NCBI RefSeq assembly: GCF_042180575.1
Contig: NZ_CP170094.1
Span: 3,224,001-3,288,000 of the forward strand
Length of the DNA stretch: 64,000 bases
Reading direction: 5' to 3'
DNA from: Bernardetia sp042180575
Lineage (GTDB): Bacteria; Bacteroidota; Bacteroidia; Cytophagales; Bernardetiaceae
A program made the translations under genes and the position numbers. Shown piece after piece: positions 1 through 8,967 of this stretch; position 1 is the stretch's first letter, and each line of letters begins with the position of its first letter. The notes under the pieces were generated by a model. It was given only the letters and a program-made list of their open reading frames with translations, made no database searches and was not told where the DNA came from.

Positions 1-326
1 TAAAGAGGTTTTAAAATATCAGCTGCTTGAGTTGCGTAATTATGATGATATTTTCGTGGTACAAAATAAAGAACAAAAGATGTTCCGAGCATAAACCAAC
101 CTAATAGCTTAAAAAACTCTGGATAACGACAAAAATCTGCATACAGAATCATGGCTATGGCAGGAATCATTCGAATAGTAATTTCAGCATAATTTATAAA
201 ATTAGTGCTTCCAGCTTTTCTTAGTGTTGCTCTCGCTATTTTGGGAGTAAAAAGCATTAAAAAACCTACTGAAATTAAAAATATTCCGAAAACTACAACT
301 GTCCATTTAGCAAATAGTGTAAGCAT
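1..326 (-). CDS. Partial conserved membrane protein
   Basis: An open frame runs leftwards from an ATG at 326 (start MLTLFAKWTVVVFGIFL) through 108 codons without a stop and off the window edge, so the C-terminus is missing. An N-terminal membrane segment (about residues 6-24) is followed by a basic linker (PKIARATLRKAG) and two more hydrophobic stretches (about residues 48-58 and 66-82). I do not recognise the family. It sits 2 bp downstream of the stop of another tiny membrane protein on the same strand, so the two are probably cotranscribed. Function unknown. Confidence 0.6.
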   Translation of the reverse strand, partial: MLTLFAKWTVVVFGIFLISVGFLMLFTPKIARATLRKAGSTNFINYAEITIRMIPAIAMILYADFCRYPEFFKLLGWFMLGTSFVLYFVPRKYHHNYATQAADILKPL

Positions 327-328
327 AA

Positions 329-493
329 TTAATTTTTCTTTTTAAAAAACTGAAAACCCCACGCAATAACTAAAAAGCCTATTCCAGTAAGAGGAGGAGG
401 AAGAATTTTTGAAATAATTCCGATTATAATCATTGCAATAGCAATAAGAACAAGTAAAATACTGACAAGGTTAAGTTTTTGATTTTGTGTCAT
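329..493 (-). CDS. Small two-segment membrane protein, 54 aa
   Basis: An ATG at 493 opens a 54-codon frame ending in TAA at 329-331. The product starts MTQNQKLNLV, has a strongly hydrophobic segment (about residues 9-30, rich in I/L/V/A), a PPPLTGIG turn, a second hydrophobic segment (about 37-50) and the basic tail KKKN. This is a typical small inner-membrane hairpin protein. It lies between the downstream membrane gene and the phosphodiester glycosidase on the same strand with almost no gap, which supports it as a real gene. Function unknown. Confidence 0.6.
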   Translation of the reverse strand: MTQNQKLNLVSILLVLIAIAMIIIGIISKILPPPLTGIGFLVIAWGFQFFKKKN

Positions 494-520
494 AAGGTAG
501 TATTTTTTTATGAGAAGTGA

Positions 521-1309
521 CTATTTAGTTTCGGCTATAATTACCCCAAAAATTCCGTCTATTTGTTGCCATTTTTGGGAAGGTAAATAGGTTTTTGAAA
601 CAAAGCCATCTAAATACAGCGCATTTTTACAGTCTTTTTGTTTGAAGAAAATAGCCAAATCATAAAAATTAATCTCTTCTTTAGACATAGCAAAAAGAAT
701 ATTTCCATTTGGCAAAACTCCTACTCCGTTTCTGATATGTAGATTTGAAGAACCTTTGCCGAATTTTGAATGTATTTTTCCTTCAATCAAAAGCATAGGT
801 CCTGATTGTGTGGCGTATTTTATATTTTGAGTAGTGCCTTTTTTTAGGAAGTCTTTTGTAGTACAAACAACAGCCTTATTTCCTTTTGTTAGATAGAAAA
901 CTCCATTTGGCTGCATATAAAAATTTCCATATCCTTTTTGAACAGTATCTATTTCAAAGAGTCTTTTTTCATTTTGTATAAATAATCCTTGAGGTGATAA
1001 ATCTCGCTTGAACATCCCTCCATTCATTGCAAAGACTAATTCTTTATTCTGTTTTTGAAGTGATTTTTTCAGAATCCCAAAGTTTTCATAGTTTTTCCCT
1101 GCTGAATCTTTCCAATAAAAATCTAGTTGTTGATCAGTTGGATTTACTTCATAAATCAATAGTCTTGATTCATCTATTTTATAGATATTGTCGTATTGTT
1201 TTGTTTGATGCTCTGTTTGTGTTTGTGTAGTTCCTATTTTGTGATAAATAATAAAGCTGGTCAGAATAAGGAGTAAAATAATGATAGAAAGTAAAATTTG
1301 TTTTTTCAT
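521..1309 (-). CDS. Phosphodiester glycosidase family protein (DUF2233/NAGPA-like)
   Basis: A 262-aa protein with a single N-terminal membrane anchor or signal (residues 4-22) and then a NAGPA/DUF2233-type domain. Visible family motifs are FAMNGGMF (about residue 93), ATQSGPMLLIEGKI (about 166), the HIRNGVGV segment and LYLDGFVS near the C-terminus, which matches the metal/active-site Asp region of the family. Characterised relatives hydrolyse phosphodiester-linked sugars, for example uncovering enzymes. The substrate here is unknown. The product should be periplasmic or anchored on the outside of the inner membrane. Two small membrane genes follow on the same strand about 30 bp downstream, so they may form an operon. 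Confidence 0.8.
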   Translation of the reverse strand: MKKQILLSIIILLLILTSFIIYHKIGTTQTQTEHQTKQYDNIYKIDESRLLIYEVNPTDQQLDFYWKDSAGKNYENFGILKKSLQKQNKELVFAMNGGMFKRDLSPQGLFIQNEKRLFEIDTVQKGYGNFYMQPNGVFYLTKGNKAVVCTTKDFLKKGTTQNIKYATQSGPMLLIEGKIHSKFGKGSSNLHIRNGVGVLPNGNILFAMSKEEINFYDLAIFFKQKDCKNALYLDGFVSKTYLPSQKWQQIDGIFGVIIAETK

Positions 1310-1357
1310 AGAAAATAGTTTTGAATATATATGTTGATATGGCTATTGAAAACAAAA

Positions 1358-1421
1358 AAAACTCTAAAAAACATTATTCCTTTCCTTTTTATGGAAATCA
1401 AATAGCATTTTTTAGAGTTTT
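1358..1421 (-). terminator. Intrinsic terminator for the exported gene at 1462-2208
   Basis: Perfect 14-bp arms, AAAACTCTAAAAAA at 1358-1371 and its complement at 1408-1421, contain a smaller inner stem. Read on the minus strand, the hairpin is followed by a run of T (the A run at 1354-1360). It lies just downstream of the stop of the gene at 1462. Confidence 0.75.
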
Positions 1422-1461
1422 CCTAAAGTATTAAATTCTAAATTGTTGGCTAAAAAATAAT

Positions 1462-2208
1462 TTATTTATCATCATTATTTTCTTCCATTTCAGTTTCTAA
1501 ATCTACAATTCCAATTTCTTCGATAGTTCCATCTGGTTGTACTTCGTGAATTGTACCTGATTTGACAATCATTTCTTTTTCCTCTCCTTCAGCAGCATAC
1601 GTCATGCAACTTACAGTTTTGTCTTCATTGAGTTTACAAGTTACTTTTTCTTCTTGCGTAAAGCCGTCTTTCGAACCTCTAATATAATATTGCATATTTT
1701 GTTCTGCAATCGGAATACCTGTTTCATCAAAAGTAACTAATTTGGTAAATTGAAAAATAGAACCATCATAACCATAAAATAATAGTGCTGTAATTCCTTC
1801 TGGCATATCAGCCAATTTTCCAATCAAATACAAACGATTTTTTCCATTTGGTTCGACCATTACTCTCTCTCCTATTCCATTATAAATATTGAAATACTTA
1901 TTATAAGTAGTCATTGATACTGGAGAAAATGATTTTGCATTTGATTTTTCACTCAAATCATAAGGCGTTTTTACGTCCTTGATTTTCTCTACAAACTCAG
2001 CAAAGTCTTCTGCTGCAACAGTATCTTTTAGGTGTAATGCTTTTCTGTTTTTGTCTTTGCTGGCATCATAGACGTTTTTATCATCTACGGCAATCGTTTT
2101 TGATTTATCTTTATAAGGGTTTTTATTTCGTTGTGCAAAAGAAATAGTTGAGATAAAGAAAAAAGCACAAGCAAAAATGAATAATGAGTAAATATTAAAA
2201 TGTTTCAT
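1462..2208 (-). CDS. Exported protein of unknown function, paralog A
   Basis: A 248-aa secreted protein when started at MKHFNIYSLF (ATG at 2208). A start seven codons upstream is open, but the paralog at 2670-3416 also begins right at its signal peptide and has exactly the same length, so I prefer 2208. The signal peptide ends ISFAQ, followed by RNKNPYKDKSKTIAVDD. The mature part shares with its paralog a NVYDxSKDKxRKxLxLKDT block, a YLVGKLxxMPxGIxALLFY block, an FTKxxTFDxxGxPIA block and a Cys pair around CKLN/SCMTYA. The tail is acidic (ETEMEENNDDK). The family is not recognised. It is probably periplasmic or surface exposed. A strong terminator follows. Confidence 0.7.
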   Translation of the reverse strand: MKHFNIYSLFIFACAFFFISTISFAQRNKNPYKDKSKTIAVDDKNVYDASKDKNRKALHLKDTVAAEDFAEFVEKIKDVKTPYDLSEKSNAKSFSPVSMTTYNKYFNIYNGIGERVMVEPNGKNRLYLIGKLADMPEGITALLFYGYDGSIFQFTKLVTFDETGIPIAEQNMQYYIRGSKDGFTQEEKVTCKLNEDKTVSCMTYAAEGEEKEMIVKSGTIHEVQPDGTIEEIGIVDLETEMEENNDDK

Positions 2209-2339
2209 GAGTCTTGGTGTTAAATACACAAAATAAAAAAATGACTAAAAAGTAAATTTTAGAAAATAGGTTGAAAAATAATGAGTACAAGCTATGAAGT
2301 TGTTTAAAATGCACTAAAATACCAACAAAGGCTGTGATA

Positions 2340-2384
2340 TTTTTTCATAGAATTGGGGTTTGCAAACTCAATTCTATGAAAAAA
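2340..2384. repeat. Perfect 16-bp inverted repeat in a 461-bp gap
   Basis: Arms TTTTTTCATAGAATTG at 2340-2355 and the complement at 2369-2384 enclose a 13-nt loop that contains a further small palindrome (GTTTGCAAAC). On either strand the stem is T/A flanked, so it could act as a bidirectional terminator for the paralog gene ending at 2670, although it lies about 290 bp away. The rest of the 2209-2669 gap is AT-rich, and I see no gene in it. Confidence 0.55.
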
Positions 2385-2669
2385 TGGTTATTCTTAAAAC
2401 AAGTTCTATTTTAAAACTCTCAAAAGACAATTCTTGTTTTGAAAATACTTATTTTAGGTAAGAATTAATCAAAAATATAGTTTTCTTTTGAATCTGTTTT
2501 GGGTAATAGAATTTCTTTATTTTCTCAAATTCTTCATATCCTATCTTTAGGTTGTCCCAAAATCTTACCAAGTTTTGATATTTGAGATAAAACTTTTTAT
2601 ATAAAATGAAAAATACAAATTAATATCAACTCGGAGTTATACTTGTTGATTATCAGTGTTGTAGTTGTA

Positions 2670-3416
2670 TTACTCTTGATTATCTACAAGATAATTTTCT
2701 AGTTCTAAAAATCCAATTTCTAAAATACTTCCATCTGTTTGTATTTGATGGATTTTTTCTGATTTGGGTGTCATTGTACCTTCTTTTTCGGTGTAATTGA
2801 TACAACTGATTGTTTGGTCGGAGTTGATTTGACAACTTGTTTTACCTTCTTGAGCAAGTCCATCTTGAGAGCCTTTTATATAGTATTGAACGTTTTTTGT
2901 AGCTATTGGTGTTCCTGCGTCATCAAAAGTAATAATTTTGGTAAACTGAATACTTGTTCCTTCAAAAGAATAAAATAAAAGAGCGTGTATTCCTTTTGGC
3001 ATATTATCTAACTTTCCAACCAAATAGAGTTTATTATTATCTGTTGGTGCTAATACAATCGTTTCGTTTATTCCATTTGTGATAGTAAGGTGCTTTTTAT
3101 ATGTATCCATAAAAAGGCGAGAATATAATCTACAATCTGATTTTTCATCTATAAGAGAAGGATTTTTAATTGTTTTTATTGAGTTTACAAATTCTAAAAA
3201 ATCTCCTTTTGAAATTGTATCTTTCAAGCACAGTGTTTTTCTCTTTTTGTCTTTGCTGCCATCATAGACATTTGATTCATCTATAATAATTGTTCTCTCT
3301 TTGTTTTTTTTGTATGGATTTGTATTTCGCTGTGCAAAAGAAAGTGTTGAGATAAAAGAAAATAGAAAGACAGAAAACAATAAAAATACGAAGGAAGAAA
3401 CTGTTTGAATTTTCAT
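2670..3416 (-). CDS. Exported protein of unknown function, paralog B
   Basis: 248 aa, the same length as the neighbour at 1462-2208 and clearly a tandem duplicate of it. It has a signal peptide (MKIQTVSSFVFLLF...LSFAQ), then RNTNPYKKNKERTIIIDESNVYDGSKDKKRKTLCLKDT, the YLVGKLDNMPKGIHALLFYSF block, the FTKIITFDDAGTPIA block and the Cys pair CQIN/SCINYT. The duplicates have diverged throughout, which implies an old duplication rather than a recent copy. Function unknown, probably periplasmic. The 440-bp spacing and the hairpin between them argue for separate transcripts. Confidence 0.7.
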   Translation of the reverse strand: MKIQTVSSFVFLLFSVFLFSFISTLSFAQRNTNPYKKNKERTIIIDESNVYDGSKDKKRKTLCLKDTISKGDFLEFVNSIKTIKNPSLIDEKSDCRLYSRLFMDTYKKHLTITNGINETIVLAPTDNNKLYLVGKLDNMPKGIHALLFYSFEGTSIQFTKIITFDDAGTPIATKNVQYYIKGSQDGLAQEGKTSCQINSDQTISCINYTEKEGTMTPKSEKIHQIQTDGSILEIGFLELENYLVDNQE

Positions 3417-3560
3417 TAATTGGAAAGTTAAGTAGTCAAATAAGTAAGCAGGAAATAATACCGAGTTTATATTTCCGTATGCACTTTGTTTTAACTAAAA
3501 CCTTACCAATAATTTGTACTCAGAATATTTTTTTTAATTATTTTTTACATTTCATAAAAT

Positions 3561-4895
3561 CTAAACTCTACCTTTATTATTCTCATCATCAAATAAGGAA
3601 ATGTGCTGATTTAAAGACATTGCTTTTTGCAGGTCATCGGCAGAATCTACTTGATAGGATAAGTCTTCTAACTCATCCAATAAATGCAAATCTATATCTT
3701 CTTCAGACTGAATTGGCTTTGTTCTTTGTTCTATATCTTGACTGGTATTTTGTTCTTGTAAGTCATTCAGACGGTACATAATTCCCTGTAACTGCAAACG
3801 ACGTTCTTTTTGAAATTTGATATTTCTCAAACGCTTATTAATTTTTTTGAAACTATTATTACGCATTTGAGCTACTCTAATATTTTTTTCTGCTGTTGAA
3901 ATAAGCTGCAAGCCCATTTCTATATTTTCTTCATCCAATTCTTTGTAAAAGTCATTTTCTAAAATATAAGAAGTCAGATTATTTGCATTTTTAAACTCAT
4001 AAATAATTATTGCACTTGGCATTTTGGCAATCTCAAAAGCACTTCTGACATAATAAATAGACTTATAAATTTCTTCCAAACTCTCCTCCAATTTTTCAGT
4101 AAGCATAACTCCATTTTCTAACATAGAATTATTCTTTATAATCAAATCGTCTAGTCTTGCTATGGTCGAATCGGTAGGTTGATTGTTTGGCTCTTCTTTA
4201 ATTTTAATAGGATTTTCTTTTGTTTTATTAGCTTCTTGAAAAGAAATAGGAGCAATTTTTTTGTCATTATCTTTTGTCTTGATATGCTTGTTATAAATCT
4301 TTGAATACGTATCTTCCAAAACACCCAAAAACTCCTCAAAGTCGCCTTCTAAAAAGAAACGATATTCTATTTCAATACGTTTTCCTCGTGTATCTGTAAT
4401 GACACATTTTGTTTCTGGATGAAAATCTTGTGTGTGTGTATTCGGACGTTCGAAAAGTATGGTTGCTACTTCTCCTCTTCTTCTTCGGTATCTGCGATGT
4501 CTTTGTCTTTCTATGAGTTCAATTTTTTTGATGTCTTTCAAATCTACTCGTACCGAATCATTATTTGCTCCTCGTCTAATTTCTAAATATTTGTTGGTCA
4601 AACGAATGGCTTTTATTTGCTTTGTCCAATATTCTTTTACTAATGGAATCAGAATCGAAACAGCCACAAAACACAATAAAATCTTAAAAAAAAGAGGCAT
4701 CCAAATCATACTGTACGCAAAAGTAAGCCCCATAATGAGTTTTCCTATAAAAATATTACTCATTGGACGCATTGTATCTAATTCATATACAGCATCTTTC
4801 AAATAGGTCGAAGTATAAGGTGAATCATAATTCGGAAGATACGGATTACTCTCATTTTTCTTAGAAGGGTTCAAATCATTTATAAAATCTTTCAT
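3561..4895 (-). CDS. Membrane protein with PH-like domain and coiled-coil tail
   Basis: 444 aa. About 50 polar residues precede two close membrane segments (about residues 48-65 and 70-88). Next comes a PH/DUF304-like beta domain (LTNKYLEIRRG...VRVDLKDIKKIEL) with a very basic loop RQRHRRYRRRRGE. From about residue 190 the protein is charged and helical, with several predicted coiled coils (EEIYKSIYYV, KKINKRLRNIKFQKERR) and an acidic end. This resembles bacterial membrane-PH proteins that carry a cytoplasmic coiled-coil extension. I do not recognise a named family. No close same-strand partner is visible. Confidence 0.6.
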   Translation of the reverse strand: MKDFINDLNPSKKNESNPYLPNYDSPYTSTYLKDAVYELDTMRPMSNIFIGKLIMGLTFAYSMIWMPLFFKILLCFVAVSILIPLVKEYWTKQIKAIRLTNKYLEIRRGANNDSVRVDLKDIKKIELIERQRHRRYRRRRGEVATILFERPNTHTQDFHPETKCVITDTRGKRIEIEYRFFLEGDFEEFLGVLEDTYSKIYNKHIKTKDNDKKIAPISFQEANKTKENPIKIKEEPNNQPTDSTIARLDDLIIKNNSMLENGVMLTEKLEESLEEIYKSIYYVRSAFEIAKMPSAIIIYEFKNANNLTSYILENDFYKELDEENIEMGLQLISTAEKNIRVAQMRNNSFKKINKRLRNIKFQKERRLQLQGIMYRLNDLQEQNTSQDIEQRTKPIQSEEDIDLHLLDELEDLSYQVDSADDLQKAMSLNQHISLFDDENNKGRV

Positions 4896-5303
4896 ACTCT
4901 ATTTATTTCTTTTACCTAGACTTTATTGGATTTACTTAGTTAAAGTTATTCAGTTATGTCTAAGAAATTTAAAGGAAAAGGACTTGTTATTATTCTCCCA
5001 AACTAATTTTTTATTAGATATTATATCTAGGAGTTTAGTTTTCTATTAGCTTTTTGGTATTTCTTATCAAGAGAAATATCTTTGCTTAATCAATTTTATT
5101 CTTGTTTTATTTCAATACTTAATATAGCGATTTATTTTCAAAAATGATATTAATTTTCACTTTTTTGATAAAATAAATTGGCAAAGAGCCTATTAATTAT
5201 TACGCTATCAGACTTGGATAAGTTACCTACAATCTAATTATACTTATGCTTTTTAAAACTCATTATTGTTTTGAGGGAAAACAGTCGTTTTTTTTGATAA
5301 AAT
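4896..5303. other. Gene-free AT-rich gap
   Basis: This 408-bp stretch separates the PH-like membrane gene from the decayed glycosyltransferase-like gene. It is very AT-rich and has frequent stops in all frames. I see no convincing hairpin, promoter pair or RNA gene in it. Confidence 0.5.
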
Positions 5304-5719
5304 TTAATTCCAAAAAATAATATTTTTCAATGTTCTCAAAAGAGGATAAACAAGCCAAGAAAAGGCAATTCCATATTTCAAAAAGTTATTCATTTTTATT
5401 TTCTCTAAAACAAATCCTATCAAAATACATAAAAAAGGATAAATAATAGCCAAAAAACGTTCTGCGTCTATTTTCATTCCTGCTCGGCTCAAAAGCATTC
5501 CAATCAAATAGGTACAAGTTATCCAAGAAAGAAAAATAATAAATCTTATATTTTTATTAGTTTCTGATTTTACTTCCTTAATGAAAAAAAAGTTAATGCT
5601 AGAACAAGAAGAACAAGCCGAATATCTAAAAAAATTGTAGGAGGAAAAAACCAACAACTCAAAATATCTCCATAATTCAGACATTCTTCTAAAAAAGTAC
5701 GTAAAGCAAGGTTATAAAT

Positions 5720-6718
5720 TAGACTTTATTACGATAATTTTTGATAGGTTATTCTTGTCTTTACCCTTAAATTATGAATACCACACGCAATTTCCATGAC
5801 TTGGTCTCTTACCTCTTCTCCCCACAATCGGATTTCATCTAAGACAATTCTAAGTCTTTTTACTCCTGCTATGCTGTGTTCTGCACGTACTCTACGACTA
5901 GACTTTTTACTATTTTCAGCCTTGTCCTGCTCCGATAATTCTTTTCCTCTAGGCTTTTTTTTGGGTTGCTCAATAAGGACACCTTTAGGTCTATGACCTT
6001 GATAACCAGTATCTTGATGAAGAATAGTTCCCTCAGGAAAGGTAATATCATCTTCTTCTAATAAACGTTTATCGTGTACTTTTCCTGTTTCTGTATCTCC
6101 TAAAAAAACTACCTCTTGATGTTTATCTGTAACTAAAGTATTTTTTATAGTGTGCTTTTTTTTTTCCACTATATACTTCTTTTTGAGCTTTGTAATCGGA
6201 GGGACGAGGAATTTCACGTTCGCTTCCATCTACCCATAACTCTAAGGCTTTACCTGCTTCTTCAACACGATCTGCAAGTTTTATTGTCCATTCCGATTCA
6301 TTTCTTGCAGGCAATACATTAATTTTTCTTAAACTTTCTTTTAAAATGGGAAGAAGGCTGTTAATCCATTGATTAACTTTTCCTTGAGAAACATCAAAAG
6401 TAAGAGCTAAAGATTCCTGTAAAGGGTTGTTTTTCAAGTAGTAAAGGATAAAAAAAAGTTTCATTTCACTACCTTTTAGTTGTATTTTTGCGTGTTCTCG
6501 GAAGGTGGGCTTATTTCTAGCCTTTCCTTTGAGGTCATAATACATATAATGTTTTTCCCAAAGTGGAGAAAAAGTAGCTAATAACTCATCAAACTCTTTG
6601 ATAGTCAAGCTAGTAAGAGCCATAAAAGGCTTTTCTTTTTTACGTAAGTTAGGTAAATCAATCATAAAGTAAGGATAAAATGACCGCTAATATAATAAAA
6701 TTTACGTTTTAAAGTCTA
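5720..6718 (-). mobile_element. IS5-type element, copy 1 (frameshifted transposase)
   Basis: A 999-bp copy of the element also present at 10134-11131. The ends are TAGACTTTATTACG (right end, at 5720) and TAGACTTTAAAACG (left end, at 6718). The interrupted reading frame is restored if one TA is kept, so TA is the probable target duplication and the element proper is 5722-6716. It differs from copy 2 in an A run (10 instead of 9) and in one base near the left end (C for T, about 43 bp in). That makes it a very recent duplicate that has already lost its transposase frame. Confidence 0.85.
5729..6665 (-). pseudogene. IS5-type transposase broken by a +1 A in a poly-A run
   Basis: Compared with the intact 311-aa copy at 10187-11122, this gene is split into a 5' part (start at 6665, MIDLPNLRKKEKPF, running to the GKKKA junction) and a 3' part (GKKKHTIKNTLVTDK to the end at 5729). 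The cause is a run of ten A on the coding strand (6156-6165 as T) where the intact copy has nine. All other protein sequence agrees. The break falls right after the first catalytic Asp region (WVDGSERE), so no active enzyme is expected without slippage. Confidence 0.85.
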
Positions 6719-7177
6719 TTGTATCAAAACCTCCATCTGTCTTGATTTTGGCATGAATCCACCATAAAAAAATGGGTAAAATAGAGGAAACTGAAAAATA
6801 AACTAAAGGCTTGAAATAATGATTTTGATAAAGAGTCTTTATTTTTTTTCTTCATTTTCAAATAAATATGGAATTACATAAAATAAAACAATTCCACTAT
6901 TTATTCCAATCACAAAATAAAGTCCTGCATTTCGCATAGCACAAAAAAGCAAACCAAATAAATAAAACAATAGGTGTTTTTTGTGGTAAAATGCCCAAAT
7001 ACAACCTATCAAAAAAAGCAAAAAAGGAGCTTCTGACCATACAAAATGATGAATCAAATAAATAGGAGTAGCAGAAACAAACGCAAAAATAAGCCACCAT
7101 TTTGTACTCGCTTTTTGAAATAACTTTTCAATCAAATCAAAATAAAAAACATAACTTCCTAAAATGTAAAGTAAATT

Positions 7178-8353
7178 CAGACTAAACGCACTATTAAATG
7201 AACATTTTGGTAAAAAGTTGTTCAGCATAGCTTGTATTCCAATTAATTTTATTCATCATTTTTTTAGTGCTAAGTTTAGTTTCATACATTTTAGCAGCAT
7301 TTAGTATTATTTTTCTGACTAGTGCTAAATTATGAACTGAATTGTCTTTTCGGTTTCTTTTTTCGTCTTCTTTTAAAATAACGTCTAGTTGCCAATGTAA
7401 TTTATTTTCTATTGCCCAATGCCCTCTAGCTAATTTATAGGCTTGTTTTGCACTCAAATTTTTAATACTTGAGATATAATAGCGTATATGTTCTCCTCGT
7501 AATGAGCTATTTGTAGTTAATTTTATTAAAGTTACTAAACCTAACCAATTAGCTAGATTTTCTATCCATTTACAGTTTGAACTTACCTCTACTTTATATT
7601 CTACTACTTGATTAGCACTTGCTGACCAATCTTGTGTCTCAAATATATCATCAGCCTTTTCTACTTTAAAAGTAAGCTCTGTTTGCTCTAAAAGATGTTT
7701 TTGGTTTCCTTTTAGGGCTAAAAAATAATCTCCTTCTTTCTCTATAATCTGTTGAGCAATCGCTTGTTGTGTTCCCATAGCATCTAAAGAAACAACATAT
7801 CCTTTCAAATAAAGCATTCCTAAAAGAGCTGGAATAGCCGTAATTTCATTACTTTTTTCTTCTACTTGAACCTGTCCTAAACTCAAACCTAGTTCACTAG
7901 CAACAGCACTAACTAAATAAATCCCCGTTTTACTACCCCGAAGAGCTTTTCCATCCACACTAATTTGCTGATAAGGTAAACCTAAATCTTTAATGCAAGC
8001 TGAAATCCAATCCATAAAACAACTATTAAAAAAAGCACTATCTAAGTGTAAAAAAACTCTACGTATAGTATCATGGGAAGGAATTCCGTTAGGCAAACGT
8101 AGAAAATTTTGTAAAAATTCCTTTTTCTCAATACCAAAATCGGCTATTTCTTCATAACCATCTGCACCATGAAAAATAGCACATACACTTAAAAGCAAAA
8201 TATCCTGCAAATTGTGCAAGTAATTTTTATTTTGCCTACGAAAATCAGGAACTTCTGATAAATAAGAGCTTAAACTGACCATAAAAGAGAAAAAATTAAA
8301 AGTGAGAACGAAAATTAACTCTTTTTTATTAATTTTATAGTGCGTTTAGTCTG
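7178..8353 (-). mobile_element. ISAs1-type element, copy 1
   Basis: A 1176-bp element with terminal repeats starting CAGACTAAACGCACTAT at both ends. It matches the copy at 24328-25503 in length and encodes the same protein. The left flank (7177) is the glycosyltransferase-like pseudogene. The right flank (GAAATTTAT at 8354-8362) is inside a different transposase. Its two flanks do not form a target duplication with each other. The right flank pairs with the right flank of copy 2 (see the inversion finding). Confidence 0.9.
7194..8282 (-). CDS. ISAs1-family transposase, copy 1
   Basis: A 362-aa DDE transposase. The N-terminal helical region MVSLSSYLSEVPDFRRQNK...LLLSVCAIFHGADGYEEIADF is the ISAs1-type start. 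The first catalytic Asp is in QISVDGKALRGSK (about residue 118), the second in VVSLDAMGTQQAIAQQI, followed by the KGNQKHLL motif. The C-terminal Glu is in GHWAIENKLHWQLDVILKEDE. It is intact and identical in sequence to the copy at 24399-25487, so both may be active. It is flanked by full terminal repeats. Confidence 0.92.
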   Translation of the reverse strand: MVSLSSYLSEVPDFRRQNKNYLHNLQDILLLSVCAIFHGADGYEEIADFGIEKKEFLQNFLRLPNGIPSHDTIRRVFLHLDSAFFNSCFMDWISACIKDLGLPYQQISVDGKALRGSKTGIYLVSAVASELGLSLGQVQVEEKSNEITAIPALLGMLYLKGYVVSLDAMGTQQAIAQQIIEKEGDYFLALKGNQKHLLEQTELTFKVEKADDIFETQDWSASANQVVEYKVEVSSNCKWIENLANWLGLVTLIKLTTNSSLRGEHIRYYISSIKNLSAKQAYKLARGHWAIENKLHWQLDVILKEDEKRNRKDNSVHNLALVRKIILNAAKMYETKLSTKKMMNKINWNTSYAEQLFTKMFI

Positions 8354-8584
8354 GAAATTTATGGTTGTAGTGTACTTTTAGGTCTAAAATACTTAATTTT
8401 TGATTTTGGTGTTTTTCTCTAAATTTTTCTACCATTGATTTACTAATTAAGGTCATTGTAAGGCTTAAATTAACAAAATTAGTTAGATTTTTTTCTTTGT
8501 AATTTTTAAAATCAGATAAACCAAAATATTGTTTAGCATCTCTAAAATCAAATTCGATTTGAAAACGTAATCTATAATATTTTA
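8354..8584 (-). pseudogene. C-terminal fragment of an IS4/IS701-like transposase
   Basis: Reading minus from 8584 gives VKYYRLRFQIEFDFRDAK then QYFGLSDFKNYKEKNLTNF, the C-terminal catalytic Glu block (IEFDFRDAKQ) of IS4-superfamily or IS701-like transposases. It continues to KVHYNHKF, where the ISAs1-type element at 7178-8353 cuts it. No start codon is present because the ISAs1-like remnant at 8585 truncates it upstream. The N-terminal part is at 11132-11525 and the natural tail is at 25504-25632. Confidence 0.8.
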
Positions 8585-8967
8585 CAGGGCATGTTCATAA
8601 AAATCTTTTGTGTTCAAATAATTCGTACACATTCTTGTATTTGTGAGCTAAATCTTCTCTTAGTGCTGTTAGATTTTCTGGTTTCTGGGCTTCTAACAAG
8701 TTTGTAGCCATTGTTATGCAAACTGCTATAAATCTACTTTGATTTTCATTTCTAGTTATTAAATTATCTTCTCCCATTTGTGTATCTCTCGTATTATGAT
8801 GTACTTCTATTATCCAATGCTCTCTTATAGCCATAAATAGCTCTAAAAAATTAATTTGATTAAGTGTCAAATTAGTTACCCAGTAACTTTTTTCTTTGCT
8901 TTTTTTCTGTGTTTTAGTATTTTTTCTATCTCTTTCCACTACTATCAATGTTTTGACTTCTGTTTTA

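Larger units (their letters stand above)
5304..7177 (-). pseudogene. Multi-TM glycosyltransferase-like gene, broken by two ISs and two frameshifts
   Basis: Two blocks, 6719-7177 (upstream part) and 5304-5719 (downstream part), belong to one polytopic membrane protein. The upstream block reads SLNLLYILGSYVFYF then HHFVWSEAPFLLFLIG, the SE-P-F pattern seen in GT39/PIG-V-like mannosyltransferases. The downstream block contains AERFLAIIYPFLCILIGF and ends TLKNIIFWN. Removing the IS at 5720-6718 while keeping one TA rejoins the frame as FDTI-IYNLALRTFLEEC. Two frameshifts lie in A8 runs of the coding strand (6842-6849 and 5583-5590), and each destroys the frame. The N-terminus is absent, cut off by the ISAs1-type element at 7178. 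At least eight TM segments can be recovered. The product is dead. The family assignment is tentative. Confidence 0.7.

Noticed and set aside
1027..1230. Plus-strand frame inside the phosphodiester glycosidase gene
   Set aside because: An antisense shadow of a well-supported gene, with no family features.
7162..8362. A target duplication of ISAs1 copy 1 between its own flanks (AAATT-like)
   Set aside because: The short AAATT similarity is not in register. The real 9-bp match is with the right flank of copy 2.
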